Shown: positions 56,348 to 64,000 of the stretch, one piece after another
Position numbering within the stretch: position 1 is the first letter of the stretch
How the letters are laid out: each line of letters opens with the position of its first letter
DNA from: Caulobacter ginsengisoli
GTDB taxonomy: Bacteria; Pseudomonadota; Alphaproteobacteria; Caulobacterales; Caulobacteraceae
Direction: 5' to 3'
DNA: 64,000 nucleotides
Assembly: GCF_030814835.1 (NCBI RefSeq)
Contig: NZ_JAUSVS010000009.1
Span: 124,001 to 188,000, forward strand
Position numbers and translations under genes: made by a program
The notes under the pieces: generated by a model
Databases searched by the model: none
What the model was told of the DNA's origin: nothing
Seen by the model: only the letters and a program-made list of their open reading frames with translations

Positions 56348-57109
56348 CTACTGCCAGGTGGTGTAGCCCAGCTGCAGAACCTTGGGGTAGCCGGCGTTGA
56401 TGCCGTTGACCCGGAACTGGCTGATGCGGCCGCTGTTCAGCTTCATGCAGATGTAGCTGCCGACCGGGACCGCGTAGAGCGGGACCTGGGCGGTGGTGTA
56501 GCTGGCCACCGAGCAGCCGGCGAAGCCGCGGTTGCTGCGGTCGCCCACCGCGATCTTGGCCCCGTTGATCGGCGCCAGATACATGTGGGTCGGATCCACG
56601 GCGTGGAACCACAGGTCCGCCCCGGCCGCGCCAACGTTGCCGTTGTCGAAATTGACCTGGTAGGTCTGCTGCAGGGTCACCGGACCGGTGGAGAAGGTGA
56701 CGGGAACCGGAACCGGAATCGGAGGCCAACCGCCGCCGGGGCCGCCCGGACCGCCAGGCCCACCCGGACCGCCGGGGCCACCCGGGCCAGGCCAGCCCGG
56801 GAAGTGGCAGCTGAAGCCGCCGGGCCGCGAGGTGCAGACCTGTCCCGGAGGGGCGTTGCGCTGGATCGAACCGGCGGCGCCGTAGCGGCACTGCAGGGCC
56901 GGCGTTCCGCCGATATTGATGACCTGCGTATCGCTGAGCGACTCGACGATGGGGGTGTTCCACCAGCCGCCGGGCAGCGGGGTGGTGATCTCGCGCCGGA
57001 CCTGGCTGGCCGGGCAGTTGATTTCGGTGGCGCTGGCCGTGGCCGGCGCGGCGAGAGCCAGAAGGCCGGCGATGCCGGCCCCCGACAGAAGAAGCGACGT
57101 CTTGTTCAT
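56348..57109 (-). CDS. Exported protein with a Gly/Pro repeat linker
   Basis: A 253-residue exported protein with a signal peptide (to about residue 26, ATASA). The N-terminal domain has several Cys. A collagen-like linker of about 25 residues of GPGGPGGPGG type lies near residues 111-135, followed by WPPIPVPVPV. A C-terminal domain follows with TYQVNFDNGNVGAAGADLWF and a Cys pair. I do not recognise either domain. The repeat likely acts as a flexible or extended spacer between two surface domains. Confidence 0.75.
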   Translation of the reverse strand: MNKTSLLLSGAGIAGLLALAAPATASATEINCPASQVRREITTPLPGGWWNTPIVESLSDTQVINIGGTPALQCRYGAAGSIQRNAPPGQVCTSRPGGFSCHFPGWPGPGGPGGPGGPGGPGGPGGGWPPIPVPVPVTFSTGPVTLQQTYQVNFDNGNVGAAGADLWFHAVDPTHMYLAPINGAKIAVGDRSNRGFAGCSVASYTTAQVPLYAVPVGSYICMKLNSGRISQFRVNGINAGYPKVLQLGYTTWQ

Positions 57110-57282
57110 TTACAGCCTCCCTGGGTTTGAGTTGGCGGGACCGGTGTTGGCCCGTCGCAATCAGATAACAGGGGTCTCGATGAACGGCGCCTGAGCGCGA
57201 ATATCGGATTTGTTCAGGCGAATTTTCAGCGGACCGATACTGGTCCACACTGACGCCCCGACCGGCGTGTGGAGCAGCCAGC

Positions 57283-57663
57283 ATGATCCGATACGAGCGC
57301 AAAGGCGAGCCCCTGGCCTCGCGCGGCGTCTTCCTGATGCGGCTGGTGGGGAACGGCGTCGTCTCCCTGATCATCATCGGGGTGTCGGTGGTCGGCGGCA
57401 TGGCCGGCTATCACTACACCGAACACATGAGCTGGCTGGACGCCTTCGCCAACGCCGCGATGATCGCCTCGGGGATGGGCCCGCTGGCCCCGCTGGAGAC
57501 GGTGGCCGGCAAGTGGTTCGCGGGGATGTACGCCCTCTACAGCGGCCTGGTGCTGGTGGGCGCCTCGGGCCTGGTCCTGGCCCCGATTCTCCATCGGGTG
57601 ATGCACAGCCTGCACGTCGCCGATGACGATGACGACAAGCCGGAGCCGCGTAAATTGCACTAG
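57283..57663 (+). CDS. Two-helix membrane protein with pore-loop-like segment
   Basis: A 126-residue membrane protein with helices near 20-42 and 85-103. Between them is WLDAFANAAMIASGMGPLAPLETVAGKWFAGMYAL, which has the arrangement of a pore helix and filter in two-helix potassium channels; GMGP stands where TVGYG would be. The tail is acidic then basic (ADDDDDKPEPRKLH). Channel function is a hypothesis only, as the filter is not canonical. It ends tail-to-tail with the 2OG oxygenase gene. Confidence 0.75.
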   Translation: MIRYERKGEPLASRGVFLMRLVGNGVVSLIIIGVSVVGGMAGYHYTEHMSWLDAFANAAMIASGMGPLAPLETVAGKWFAGMYALYSGLVLVGASGLVLAPILHRVMHSLHVADDDDDKPEPRKLH

Positions 57664-58272
57664 CTACCGCCAGGCGTAGTTGAAGCTGACCGACACCCGT
57701 TCGGACCGCGCGCCGTTAGCCGGCACCTCGTGGCGCAGCCAGCTCTCCCACATCAGCACCGTGCCCGCTTCCGGCGTCACATAGACGAAGGACTGGCTGT
57801 CCTCCGGCGCGTCCGTCTTGCGATTCGGGGCCGCCATCATCAGCGGCAGGCGGGGGTCTTCCAGCCTGAGGGCGGAGGCCCTGGGCGGGACTTCCAGGTA
57901 GAGGGTCCCGCTCAGCACGCTGTGGGGGTGGATGTGGCCGCTGTGGAAGCCGCCGGGCTTGAGGACATTGACCCACAGGCTGTCGAGGGTGAGGGGCCGG
58001 CCCTTGAGGTCCATGGCCAGCGCCTCGGCGAAGGCGGCGGCGTGGCGGTCCAGCTTGCGCTTGAGCCGGCCAAAGGCGGTCATCCGCTTGGGCAGGTCGT
58101 CCAGCGAGGCGTAGGAGGTGTAGCCGGGGTAGCGGTTGGCCTTGCACCAGGCCTGGCCGGCCGTGTCCTCGCCGGCCAGCAGGGCGGTGGCGTCCAGCAG
58201 GTCCTCCAGCAGGGCCTCGTCGCCGAGCTGGTCTTCATAGAGGCGGGTGACGAAGAGGGAGCGAAGGGCCAT
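57664..58272 (-). CDS. Putative 2OG-Fe(II) oxygenase (TIGR02466 type)
   Basis: A 202-residue protein of the double-stranded beta-helix 2-oxoglutarate oxygenase group. GFHSGHIHPHSVLSGTLYLEVPP supplies the iron-binding His and following acidic or Ser position. SWLRHEVPANGARSERVSVSFNY gives the distal His and the Arg that binds 2-oxoglutarate. Length and motifs match the TIGR02466 family. The substrate is unknown. It is followed by an esterase gene upstream on the same strand with only 5 bases between. Confidence 0.87.
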   Translation of the reverse strand: MALRSLFVTRLYEDQLGDEALLEDLLDATALLAGEDTAGQAWCKANRYPGYTSYASLDDLPKRMTAFGRLKRKLDRHAAAFAEALAMDLKGRPLTLDSLWVNVLKPGGFHSGHIHPHSVLSGTLYLEVPPRASALRLEDPRLPLMMAAPNRKTDAPEDSQSFVYVTPEAGTVLMWESWLRHEVPANGARSERVSVSFNYAWR

Positions 58273-58277
58273 GCCCC

Positions 58278-59918
58278 TCAGGTAACCGCCCGCCGCGTCG
58301 CTGCATAGGGATCGTCGACCACGCGGCTGGTCAGGTTGAACACCATGGTCGCCCGCTTTTCGGCGTCATAGGCCGGCCAGGCGGGCAGCAGGCTGTTGTT
58401 GGGATCGCCCGTCCTGGCGAAGGCCAGCCAGGCGGCGCTCATCTGCTTGGCCAGCACCTGCGGCGCGGGGCCCTCGCCGACCAGGACCCGCGCCTTGTCG
58501 ACATTGTCGAAGACCAGCGGGATTTCCAGGGTGTGGGGCGACTTGAACGGGCCGACCGGGGTCTCCCATTCCAGCAGGTAGGCGTAGGCCGGGGCGCGGT
58601 GCTGGTCGGCCTTGCGGGTGGCGATCTGCACAGAGCCGGCGAACATCCGGCCATAGGTGATCAGGTTGGCGGCCAGATAGGTGGGCGAATAGTCGGGGAA
58701 GTCGGCCTTCAGCGCCGCCACCACGGCCATGGCCTTGTCGCCGAACAGGTTCTTGGCCTGGGTCATCAGGCCCGCCTCGTCCAGCCTGCCGAACCAGGGG
58801 GCCGAGGCCAGGAACAGGGTCATCTCGTCCTTGTTGATGCCGATCATCACCGGCACGTTGGCGCTGATCGCCGGGGCCTTGGGATCCCAGGGCTGGGCGG
58901 GCAGGATGTCGCCATCGACCACGGGGGAGAACCCCGAGCGGTCGAAGCCGGCGCCCGGCTGCTTGGCCTCGGCCTTGTAGGCGGCGGCGATGATCTGCTG
59001 ATAGGGCAGGGCGCGCAGGGCCGCGACATCGCCCTCGGCGACGCCTAGCTCGGCCAGCAGGTCCTTGCGCAGATTGGCCGCCCGCTCGGCCGGCACGGCG
59101 CGCACGCCGGGGCCGCTCTCGATGATCGCCTTATGGAACAGGCCCTTGGCGGCCGGCATGGCCAGCAGGTAGCTGACCTTGGCCCCGCCGCCGCTCTCGC
59201 CGAAGATGGTGACGTTGCCGGGATCGCCGCCAAACAGAGCGATATTGTCCCGCACCCAACTGAGCGCCATGACGATGTCGAGCATGCCGGCATTGCCGCT
59301 GCCCTTGACGCCCGGCAGGTCGAGATAGCCGAAGACGTTGAGGCGGTGGTTGAGGCTCACCACCACCACGTCGCCACGACCGGCCAAGTTGGTCCCGTCA
59401 TAGATCGGCCAGGCCCCTGAGCCGTAGGCGAAGCCGCCGCCGTGCAGCCAGACCATGACCGGACGCTTGCGCTGCTTGCTCGCATCCGGCGTCCAGACGT
59501 TCAGGTAGAGGCAGTCCTCGCTCTGCGCGGCGACCTCGGCGGCGGTGGGGAAGATGGTCTGCAGCGCCTTGCCCAGCTCGCTGGTCGGGGCGGCGGCCGA
59601 GGGGCTGGGCATCTGGATGGCCGGCGCGCCGAACTTGACGGCTTGGAGGCGTCCAGACCAGCCCGCCTTGGGGACAGGCGGCGCAAAGCGGCGGTCGCCC
59701 GTCGGGGGCTCGGCATAGGGAATGCCCTCGAAAACCTGGACGGAAACGCCGGGTTCAGGGCCGTTGACGCCGCCGAGGATCGTCCCCTTCGGCGTGATGA
59801 CCTGAGCCATTGGGGGCGCAGTTCGCGCGCGGGCGACCGTCGGACCCAGAAGCCCAACGCCTAGCGACGCGCCCAGGCCCAGCAGATGGCGGCGGTCGAA
59901 CGCTGTGGTGTCGGTCAT
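58278..59918 (-). CDS. Exported type-B carboxylesterase
   Basis: A 546-residue carboxylesterase/lipase of the type-B family from ATG 59918. A Tat-like signal (DRRHLLGLGASLGVGLLG) predicts export. It has the oxyanion GGGFAYGSG, EDCLYLNVWTP, nucleophile GESGGG, and catalytic His in SPHTLEIPLVFDN. It hydrolyses esters of undefined type. The 2OG oxygenase starts 5 bases after its stop, so the two are likely co-transcribed. The frame extends further upstream to 60011 without homology. Confidence 0.92.
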   Translation of the reverse strand: MTDTTAFDRRHLLGLGASLGVGLLGPTVARARTAPPMAQVITPKGTILGGVNGPEPGVSVQVFEGIPYAEPPTGDRRFAPPVPKAGWSGRLQAVKFGAPAIQMPSPSAAAPTSELGKALQTIFPTAAEVAAQSEDCLYLNVWTPDASKQRKRPVMVWLHGGGFAYGSGAWPIYDGTNLAGRGDVVVVSLNHRLNVFGYLDLPGVKGSGNAGMLDIVMALSWVRDNIALFGGDPGNVTIFGESGGGAKVSYLLAMPAAKGLFHKAIIESGPGVRAVPAERAANLRKDLLAELGVAEGDVAALRALPYQQIIAAAYKAEAKQPGAGFDRSGFSPVVDGDILPAQPWDPKAPAISANVPVMIGINKDEMTLFLASAPWFGRLDEAGLMTQAKNLFGDKAMAVVAALKADFPDYSPTYLAANLITYGRMFAGSVQIATRKADQHRAPAYAYLLEWETPVGPFKSPHTLEIPLVFDNVDKARVLVGEGPAPQVLAKQMSAAWLAFARTGDPNNSLLPAWPAYDAEKRATMVFNLTSRVVDDPYAATRRAVT

Positions 59919-60077
59919 GCTCGCCTCCGCCCCAAATCGGTGGAAAGTCTTCGAAACCACGGTATCCCCCGGCGCCCCCTTCGTCGAGAATTCTCGCCTG
60001 CCAGCCGACAAGGGCCCTTTCGCTTCCCGCCTGAACGGCGATAACTTGCCGGCAACAAAATCCGGGAGGGACTAAGC

Positions 60078-61172
60078 ATGAAGGCCGCCGTTCTGCGCGA
60101 AGTGGGCAAGCCGCTTCAGATCGAGGACGTCAAGATCGGCAAGCCCGGTCCCCACGAGGTGCTGATCCGCACGGCCGCCGCCGGGGTCTGCCACTCGGAC
60201 CTGCACTTCGTCGAAGGCAAGTATCCCTTCCCGCTACCGGCCGTGCTGGGCCACGAGAGCGCCGGGGTCGTCGAGCAGGTCGGCTCGGAAGTGCGCACCG
60301 TCAAGGTGGGCGACCATGTCATCACCTGCCTGTCGGCCTATTGCGGCCACTGCGAGGTCTGCCTGACGGGCCATATGAGCCTCTGCACCAGTCCCGACAC
60401 CAAGCGGGGCAAGGGCGATGAGCCGCGCCTGTTCCGCGAGGACGCCGGCGCCTCGACGATGAACCAGTTCCTGAACCTGTCGTCCTTCGCCGAGCAGATG
60501 CTGATCCACGAGCATGCCTGCGTGGCCATCCGCCGCGACATGCCGCTGGACGTGGCGGCCCTGATCGGCTGCTCGGTGACCACGGGCGTGGGCGCGGTGA
60601 TCCACACCAGCAATGTGCGGGCCGGCGAGACCGTGGCGGTCATCGGCTGCGGCGGGGTGGGCCTGGCGGCGATCAACGGCGCGGCCATCGCGGGCGCGGG
60701 GCGGATCATCGCCATCGACCGGATCGGCTCCAAGCTGAACCTGGCCAAGCATTTCGGCGCCACCGACGTCATCGACGCCTCGGCCGACGATCCGGTCAAG
60801 GCGGTCATGGACCTGACCGGCGGCGGCGTGCACCACAGCTTCGAGGCCATCGGCCTGAAACAGACCGCCGAGCAGGCCTTCCGCATGCTGCGCCGGGGCG
60901 GCACGGCCAACATCATCGGCATGATCCCGGTCGGCACGACGATCGAGCTGCATGGCGCCGACTTCCTGGGCGAAAAGCGCATCCAGGGCAGCCTGATGGG
61001 CTCCAACCGCTTCCCGGTCGACATGCCGCGGTTCGTGGACTTCTACATGTCGGGCAAGCTGAAGCTCGACGAGATGATCAGCCGCCGTATTCCGCTCACC
61101 GGCGTCAACGAGGCGCTGGAGGAACTGAAGACCGGCGAACTGGCCCGCTCGGTCATCGTCTTCGATCACTAA
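60078..61172 (+). CDS. Zinc-dependent alcohol dehydrogenase
   Basis: A 364-residue medium-chain dehydrogenase resembling class III/NDMA-type alcohol dehydrogenases. Catalytic zinc ligands are Cys38 and His59-Glu60 (GHES). The structural zinc is Cys89, Cys92, Cys95 and Cys103 (CGHCEVCLTGHMSLC). The cofactor motif is VIGCGGVGLAAINGA. The start is ATG 60078 with a GGGAGGG ribosome-binding site. The substrate is unknown; a longer-chain alcohol or adduct is likely. The GbsR regulator starts 83 bases downstream with its own promoter. Confidence 0.93.
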   Translation: MKAAVLREVGKPLQIEDVKIGKPGPHEVLIRTAAAGVCHSDLHFVEGKYPFPLPAVLGHESAGVVEQVGSEVRTVKVGDHVITCLSAYCGHCEVCLTGHMSLCTSPDTKRGKGDEPRLFREDAGASTMNQFLNLSSFAEQMLIHEHACVAIRRDMPLDVAALIGCSVTTGVGAVIHTSNVRAGETVAVIGCGGVGLAAINGAAIAGAGRIIAIDRIGSKLNLAKHFGATDVIDASADDPVKAVMDLTGGGVHHSFEAIGLKQTAEQAFRMLRRGGTANIIGMIPVGTTIELHGADFLGEKRIQGSLMGSNRFPVDMPRFVDFYMSGKLKLDEMISRRIPLTGVNEALEELKTGELARSVIVFDH

Positions 61173-61219
61173 CATCAGCGCGCCCGGCCCCGATCAGGGG
61201 CCGGGTCTGCCGCCACGCC

Positions 61220-61249
61220 TTGACAGCGACGAGTGATCGGCGGCTAATT
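61220..61249 (+). promoter_or_regulatory. Promoter of the GbsR-type gene
   Basis: TTGACA (61220-61225) and CTAATT (61244-61249), 18 bases apart, form a near-consensus promoter. The expected start is at or next to the A of ATG 61255, so the transcript would be leaderless or nearly so. Confidence 0.6.
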
Positions 61250-61263
61250 CTGTCATGACAGAA
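61248..61263. promoter_or_regulatory. 16-bp palindrome over the GbsR-type gene start
   Basis: TTCTGTCATGACAGAA is a perfect palindrome. It spans the -10 box end and the ATG at 61255, so a protein bound here would block its own transcription. It shares TTCTGT and ACAGAA arms with the site at 61866. Confidence 0.8.
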
Positions 61264-61842
61264 ATAACCGATCAGGCGCGCAAGCTGCCTCCCGCCGTGG
61301 AGGAGATCGTCCTGCGCTGGGGCGATCTTGGCGGCCAATGGGGGGTCAACCGGTCTGTCGCCCAGATCCAGGCCCTGCTGTTCCTGAGCGATTCCCCGCT
61401 CACCGCCGAGGAAATCTCCGAGACCCTGGGCATGGCGCGTTCGAACGTGTCGAACAGCCTCAAGGAACTGATGGCCTGGAAGCTGATCCACCGCACGCCT
61501 GTCCTGGGCGACCGGCGCGATCATTACGTGGCCGAGACCGATCTCTGGCAGATGGCCACCAAGGTGGCCCAGGGCCGCAAGGCGCGGGAGATCGATCCGA
61601 TGGTCGCCGCGATCAAGGACGCCATGGCGCATCTGGAAGACAACAGCGCGGGCGTCAGCCCCCAGGTGAAGAGCCGCCTGCGCAACATGCATGAATTCGT
61701 GACCACCGTGGACAGCTGGTACCAGCAGATGCTGCAGGTGCCGCCCGAGGTCCTGATGCGGCTGATCCGCATGGGCGCCAAGGTGGTGGGCCTGCTGAAC
61801 CTGGTCAGCGGTAAGCCGCGTGGGGGCGGCGAGGCCGACTGA
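61255..61842 (+). CDS. GbsR/MarR-family transcriptional regulator
   Basis: A 195-residue winged-helix regulator of the GbsR/MarR type. It has IVLRWGDLGGQWGVNRSVAQIQALLFLSDSPLTAEEISETLGMARSNVSNSLKELMAWKLIHRTPVLGDRRDHYVAE. The C-terminal helical part is for dimerisation. Its start lies within a perfect palindrome, and a matching palindrome lies ahead of the next gene. It therefore probably autoregulates and controls the downstream membrane protein. The inducer is unknown. Confidence 0.92.
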   Translation: MTEITDQARKLPPAVEEIVLRWGDLGGQWGVNRSVAQIQALLFLSDSPLTAEEISETLGMARSNVSNSLKELMAWKLIHRTPVLGDRRDHYVAETDLWQMATKVAQGRKAREIDPMVAAIKDAMAHLEDNSAGVSPQVKSRLRNMHEFVTTVDSWYQQMLQVPPEVLMRLIRMGAKVVGLLNLVSGKPRGGGEAD

Positions 61843-61865
61843 CGGCAAAAAATTTCGCCATTTAT

Positions 61866-61881
61866 TTCTGTAATTACAGAA
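61866..61881. promoter_or_regulatory. 16-bp palindrome between regulator and membrane gene
   Basis: TTCTGTAATTACAGAA is a perfect palindrome sharing both 6-bp arms with the 61248 site; only the central four bases differ. It lies 31 bases before ATG 61913. Confidence 0.8.
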
Positions 61882-61912
61882 TTGCCCGTTTGAAGTGACT
61901 GAGGGGAACAGG

Positions 61913-62914
61913 ATGCAACAAGACACACGGCCCACCAGGACGCCCAGGCGCCGCCCGACCGGGCGTCTTCTCTCGGCCTTCGCCCTGGCCCTTGCGATTG
62001 CCCTCAGCACCTACCTGCTGCTCAATTTTTCCAGTTCCGCGAGCGCCTGGCTGGCCAGCTTCTGGTTCCTGGCCATGCTGCCCGCCATGCTCTGCGCGCT
62101 GATCTGCTATTTCGGCGATCCGGACCAGAAACGGGGAGACGCTTTCTACTGGCTGGTTCCGGTGGTGCTGATTGGGCTCGTCGATGTGGGCTCGGCCCTG
62201 GTCCTGCATGAGGGTGTCATCTGCCTGCTGATGATTTCTCCCATCTGGATCGCCTTTGGATGGATCGGCGCCTTCCTGATGCGGGGGCAGCGCCGACGCG
62301 GGACAGGCCGCAACACGTTGCAGTCCAGCCTGCTGATCATCCCGCTGATCGCCGGCCTGGCGGAGGCGCAGATTCCGCGTCCGAGCGAGCAGGTCGAACT
62401 GACCCGCAGCATCCTGATCCAGGCCACGCCCGACGAGATCTGGCCTTATGCGGTTTCCAACCCCTCGATCAGTCCGCGTGAGGGACGCTGGACCATCACC
62501 CACAACATTATCGGCCTGGCCCGTCCGCGCGCCACCGTCATGGCCGGCGCCGGCGTTGGCGCGGTGCGTACCGCCTACTGGGGCGACAACATCAATTTCG
62601 AGGAGCGGATCACCCAATGGGCGCCCGGCCGCCGGCTCGGCTGGCGCTTCCGCTTTTCCAACAGCTCGCTGCAGGACTACACCGACAAGCACATCTCGCC
62701 CGATGGCGAGTTTCTGAAGGTGGAGTCCGGCGACTACACGATCCGTCGGATCTCGGCGGACACCAGCGAACTGACCCTTCGCACCCGCTATTTCGCCAGG
62801 ACCCACGTCAACCTCTACGCCCGGCTATGGGGCGAGCTGCTGCTGGGGGATACCGAGGACAACATCCTGACGATCATCAAGAACCGGTCAGAGGCGGCGC
62901 ATCGAAGGGGCTAG
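61913..62914 (+). CDS. Membrane-anchored SRPBCC-domain protein
   Basis: A 333-residue protein from ATG 61913 (GAGGGG ribosome-binding site). The N-terminal 160 residues carry about four hydrophobic helices after a basic start (TRPTRTPRRRPTG). From about 165 a SRPBCC/polyketide-cyclase-like domain follows, with VELTRSILIQATPDEIWPYAVSNPSI, FEERITQWAPGRRLGWRF and YTIRRISADTSELTLRTRY. A lipid-like ligand is plausible. The palindrome 31 bases upstream matches the regulator's own site, so it is the probable GbsR target. Confidence 0.8.
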   Translation: MQQDTRPTRTPRRRPTGRLLSAFALALAIALSTYLLLNFSSSASAWLASFWFLAMLPAMLCALICYFGDPDQKRGDAFYWLVPVVLIGLVDVGSALVLHEGVICLLMISPIWIAFGWIGAFLMRGQRRRGTGRNTLQSSLLIIPLIAGLAEAQIPRPSEQVELTRSILIQATPDEIWPYAVSNPSISPREGRWTITHNIIGLARPRATVMAGAGVGAVRTAYWGDNINFEERITQWAPGRRLGWRFRFSNSSLQDYTDKHISPDGEFLKVESGDYTIRRISADTSELTLRTRYFARTHVNLYARLWGELLLGDTEDNILTIIKNRSEAAHRRG

Positions 62915-62951
62915 GGGCTAGGGGCTAGCTAATCCCTAATCCCTGGTCCCT
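62907..62951. repeat. Heptamer tandem repeats forming an imperfect hairpin
   Basis: Three GGGGCTA heptamers (62907-62927) are followed by GCT, then AATCCCT, AATCCCT and GGTCCCT (62931-62951). The second set is an imperfect inverse of the first. The element overlaps the stop codon and lies between convergent genes, so it may act as a transcription end signal. Confidence 0.75.
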
Positions 62952-62957
62952 CTTCTG

Positions 62958-64000
62958 CTACCGCCGCAGCCGCGCCTTGGCCGCGCGGTCGAAGTCGACC
63001 TGGGCCAGCTTGGGGGTTTCGCTCTTGTCGTCGGCGGGGCGGGCGCCGCCCAGCATGCCGTCGATGCGGGCCTTGGCCAGGCGGAAGTCGACCAGCTCGC
63101 GGCCTTCCAGGATGGTGCCCTGCGGGACCTTGGCGCCGATCGGGTTGACCCGAACGCCCTTGAACCAGACCTCGTAGTGCAGGTGCGGGCCGGTCGCCAC
63201 GCCGGTGGCCCCGACATAGGCGACGACCTGGCCCTGCCGGACCCGAACGCCCGGCCGGATGCCCGGGGCATAGCGCGAGATGTGGCCATAGCCGGTGTCC
63301 CAGCCGCCGTTGTGACGGATGCGCAGCCAGTTGCCATAGCCGCCCCAGCGGCGGGCTTCGAGAATGACGCCGTCGCCGGCCGCCAGGATCGGGGTGCCGG
63401 TCCCGGCTCCGAAGTCCACGCCCTGGTGGGCGCGGGTGTAGCCCAGCACCGGGTGGCGGCGCATGCCGAAGAGGGAAGTGATCCGCGCGCCGTCGACCGG
63501 GGTGCGCAGCAGGAAGCCCTTGATGTTCTGGCCCAGCGCATCGAAGAACTCGATCGTCCCGCCGCGCTTGAAGCCGTAGAAGCGCTGGCCCTTGACCTCG
63601 GCGTACTGCAGGTCGCCGGCCTCGACCGTGCGGCCGCTTTCGGTGACCTTGCGATTGAACACCAGGCAGAACTCGTCGCCCGACTTGATGTCGCGGGTGA
63701 AGTCCAGCTTGTGGCCGAACAGCTGGCTGGCCTGGCTGATGATGGCGGGGCTGGCGCCGGCGCGGCTGGCGCTCTCGTAGAGCGAGCCTTCCATCTCACC
63801 GCAGGCGACCGTGGTCTCGGCGGTGACCTTCTCCTGCAGCTCGCGCAGGCGAAGCGCGCCGTCGAAGGTGCGAGACAGGGTGATGGCGCTGGCCGGGCCG
63901 GTGCGCATGGAGAGGCCGATCAGCCGGGCGGGGCCTCGGCTCTGGCGCGGCTTGGCGATGGCGGCGACGAAGGCCATGCCGGCCTTGATGTTGACGATGT
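62958..64000 (-). CDS. M23-family metallopeptidase (5' end beyond window)
   Basis: An M23 peptidase (lysostaphin-type, LytM fold) that cleaves peptidoglycan cross-links. The zinc site is complete: HQGVDFG, and HLHYEVWFKG with the HxH pair, plus GYGHISRYAPG. A domain of about 130 residues precedes it (FTRDIKSGDEFCLVFNRK), typical of the MepM-type family. A Met occurs at 63977, but the frame stays open to the window edge (INIKAGM), so the real start lies outside. Cell-wall remodelling or division is the likely role. Confidence 0.92.
   Translation of the reverse strand, partial: IVNIKAGMAFVAAIAKPRQSRGPARLIGLSMRTGPASAITLSRTFDGALRLRELQEKVTAETTVACGEMEGSLYESASRAGASPAIISQASQLFGHKLDFTRDIKSGDEFCLVFNRKVTESGRTVEAGDLQYAEVKGQRFYGFKRGGTIEFFDALGQNIKGFLLRTPVDGARITSLFGMRRHPVLGYTRAHQGVDFGAGTGTPILAAGDGVILEARRWGGYGNWLRIRHNGGWDTGYGHISRYAPGIRPGVRVRQGQVVAYVGATGVATGPHLHYEVWFKGVRVNPIGAKVPQGTILEGRELVDFRLAKARIDGMLGGARPADDKSETPKLAQVDFDRAAKARLRR

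Noticed and set aside
56680..56830. CRISPR-like repeats in the GGCCCACCCGGACCGCC run
   Set aside because: These are in-frame codons of a Gly/Pro repeat in an exported protein, without unique spacers.

Overview
The window is 64 kb of dense, high-GC chromosomal DNA from a Gram-negative alphaproteobacterium, most likely Caulobacteraceae (Caulobacter, Phenylobacterium or Brevundimonas type). The basis is the extreme GC bias, a housekeeping set typical of alphaproteobacteria (carA, carB, greA, trxB, yqeY-dnaG-rpoD, nadA/nadB/nadC), a TonB-dependent receptor, a mitochondrial-fission-ELM1-like protein, pseudaminic-acid genes of the kind used for flagellin glycosylation, and a DnaG primase whose zinc finger has lost its ligands. 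No species can be named from sequence alone. I see no tRNA, rRNA, CRISPR array, IS element or integrated prophage, and no gene-free stretch longer than 300 bases.

Layout. 1-7 kb: an O-acyltransferase, then the de novo NAD genes. TetR-nadC are overlapping genes divergent from a ferric-reductase-like membrane protein, with two operator-like inverted repeats between. nadA-macro domain-66-aa protein-nadB form a tight operon behind two copies of a 17-bp palindrome. 7-14.7 kb: small conserved proteins, a serine hydrolase, an NTF2-like protein, a CinA/PncC-like protein, a hybrid histidine kinase and a SleB-type wall hydrolase. 14.7-20.8 kb: trxB with a coupled acetyltransferase, pseG, pseH, pseF, an ELM1-like protein and greA. 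20.9-28.2 kb: an EamA transporter, a GNAT, an XRE regulator, an SDR, and carB preceded by an RraB-like gene. 28.4-35.7 kb: exported and membrane proteins, then carA with a coupled NTF2-like gene. 35.7-41.9 kb: two HAD hydrolases, an amidohydrolase lipoprotein, a TonB-dependent receptor and a DUF938 methyltransferase. 41.9-43.6 kb: three tandem phage-tail-collar proteins with no other phage genes. 43.8-49.2 kb: a YCII protein, an AraC regulator and a four-gene operon (small membrane protein, Rieske oxygenase, AdiC-like antiporter, alpha/beta hydrolase). 49.3-53.9 kb: yqeY, phnA, dnaG, rpoD. 53.9-64 kb: unknown proteins, a miniature flagellar-rod-like protein, a PEBP lipoprotein, a Gly/Pro-repeat exported protein, a pore-loop-like membrane protein, a 2OG oxygenase, a carboxylesterase, an alcohol dehydrogenase, a GbsR regulator with two matching palindromes and its probable membrane target, and an M23 peptidase cut by the window end.

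How the genes work together. NadB and NadA make quinolinate and NadC converts it to nicotinate mononucleotide. The macro-domain protein and the CinA/PncC-like protein add possible ADP-ribose and NMN turnover. PseG, PseH and the cytidylyltransferase cover part of CMP-pseudaminate synthesis; pseB, pseC and pseI are not here. CarA and CarB make carbamoyl phosphate but are encoded about 6.3 kb apart. The most interesting unexplained signals are the paired palindromes (NAD, TetR and GbsR loci), the NAD operon's extra genes, the collar-protein trio, the Rieske/antiporter operon, the mini flagellar protein and the inverted-arm intergenic repeats.
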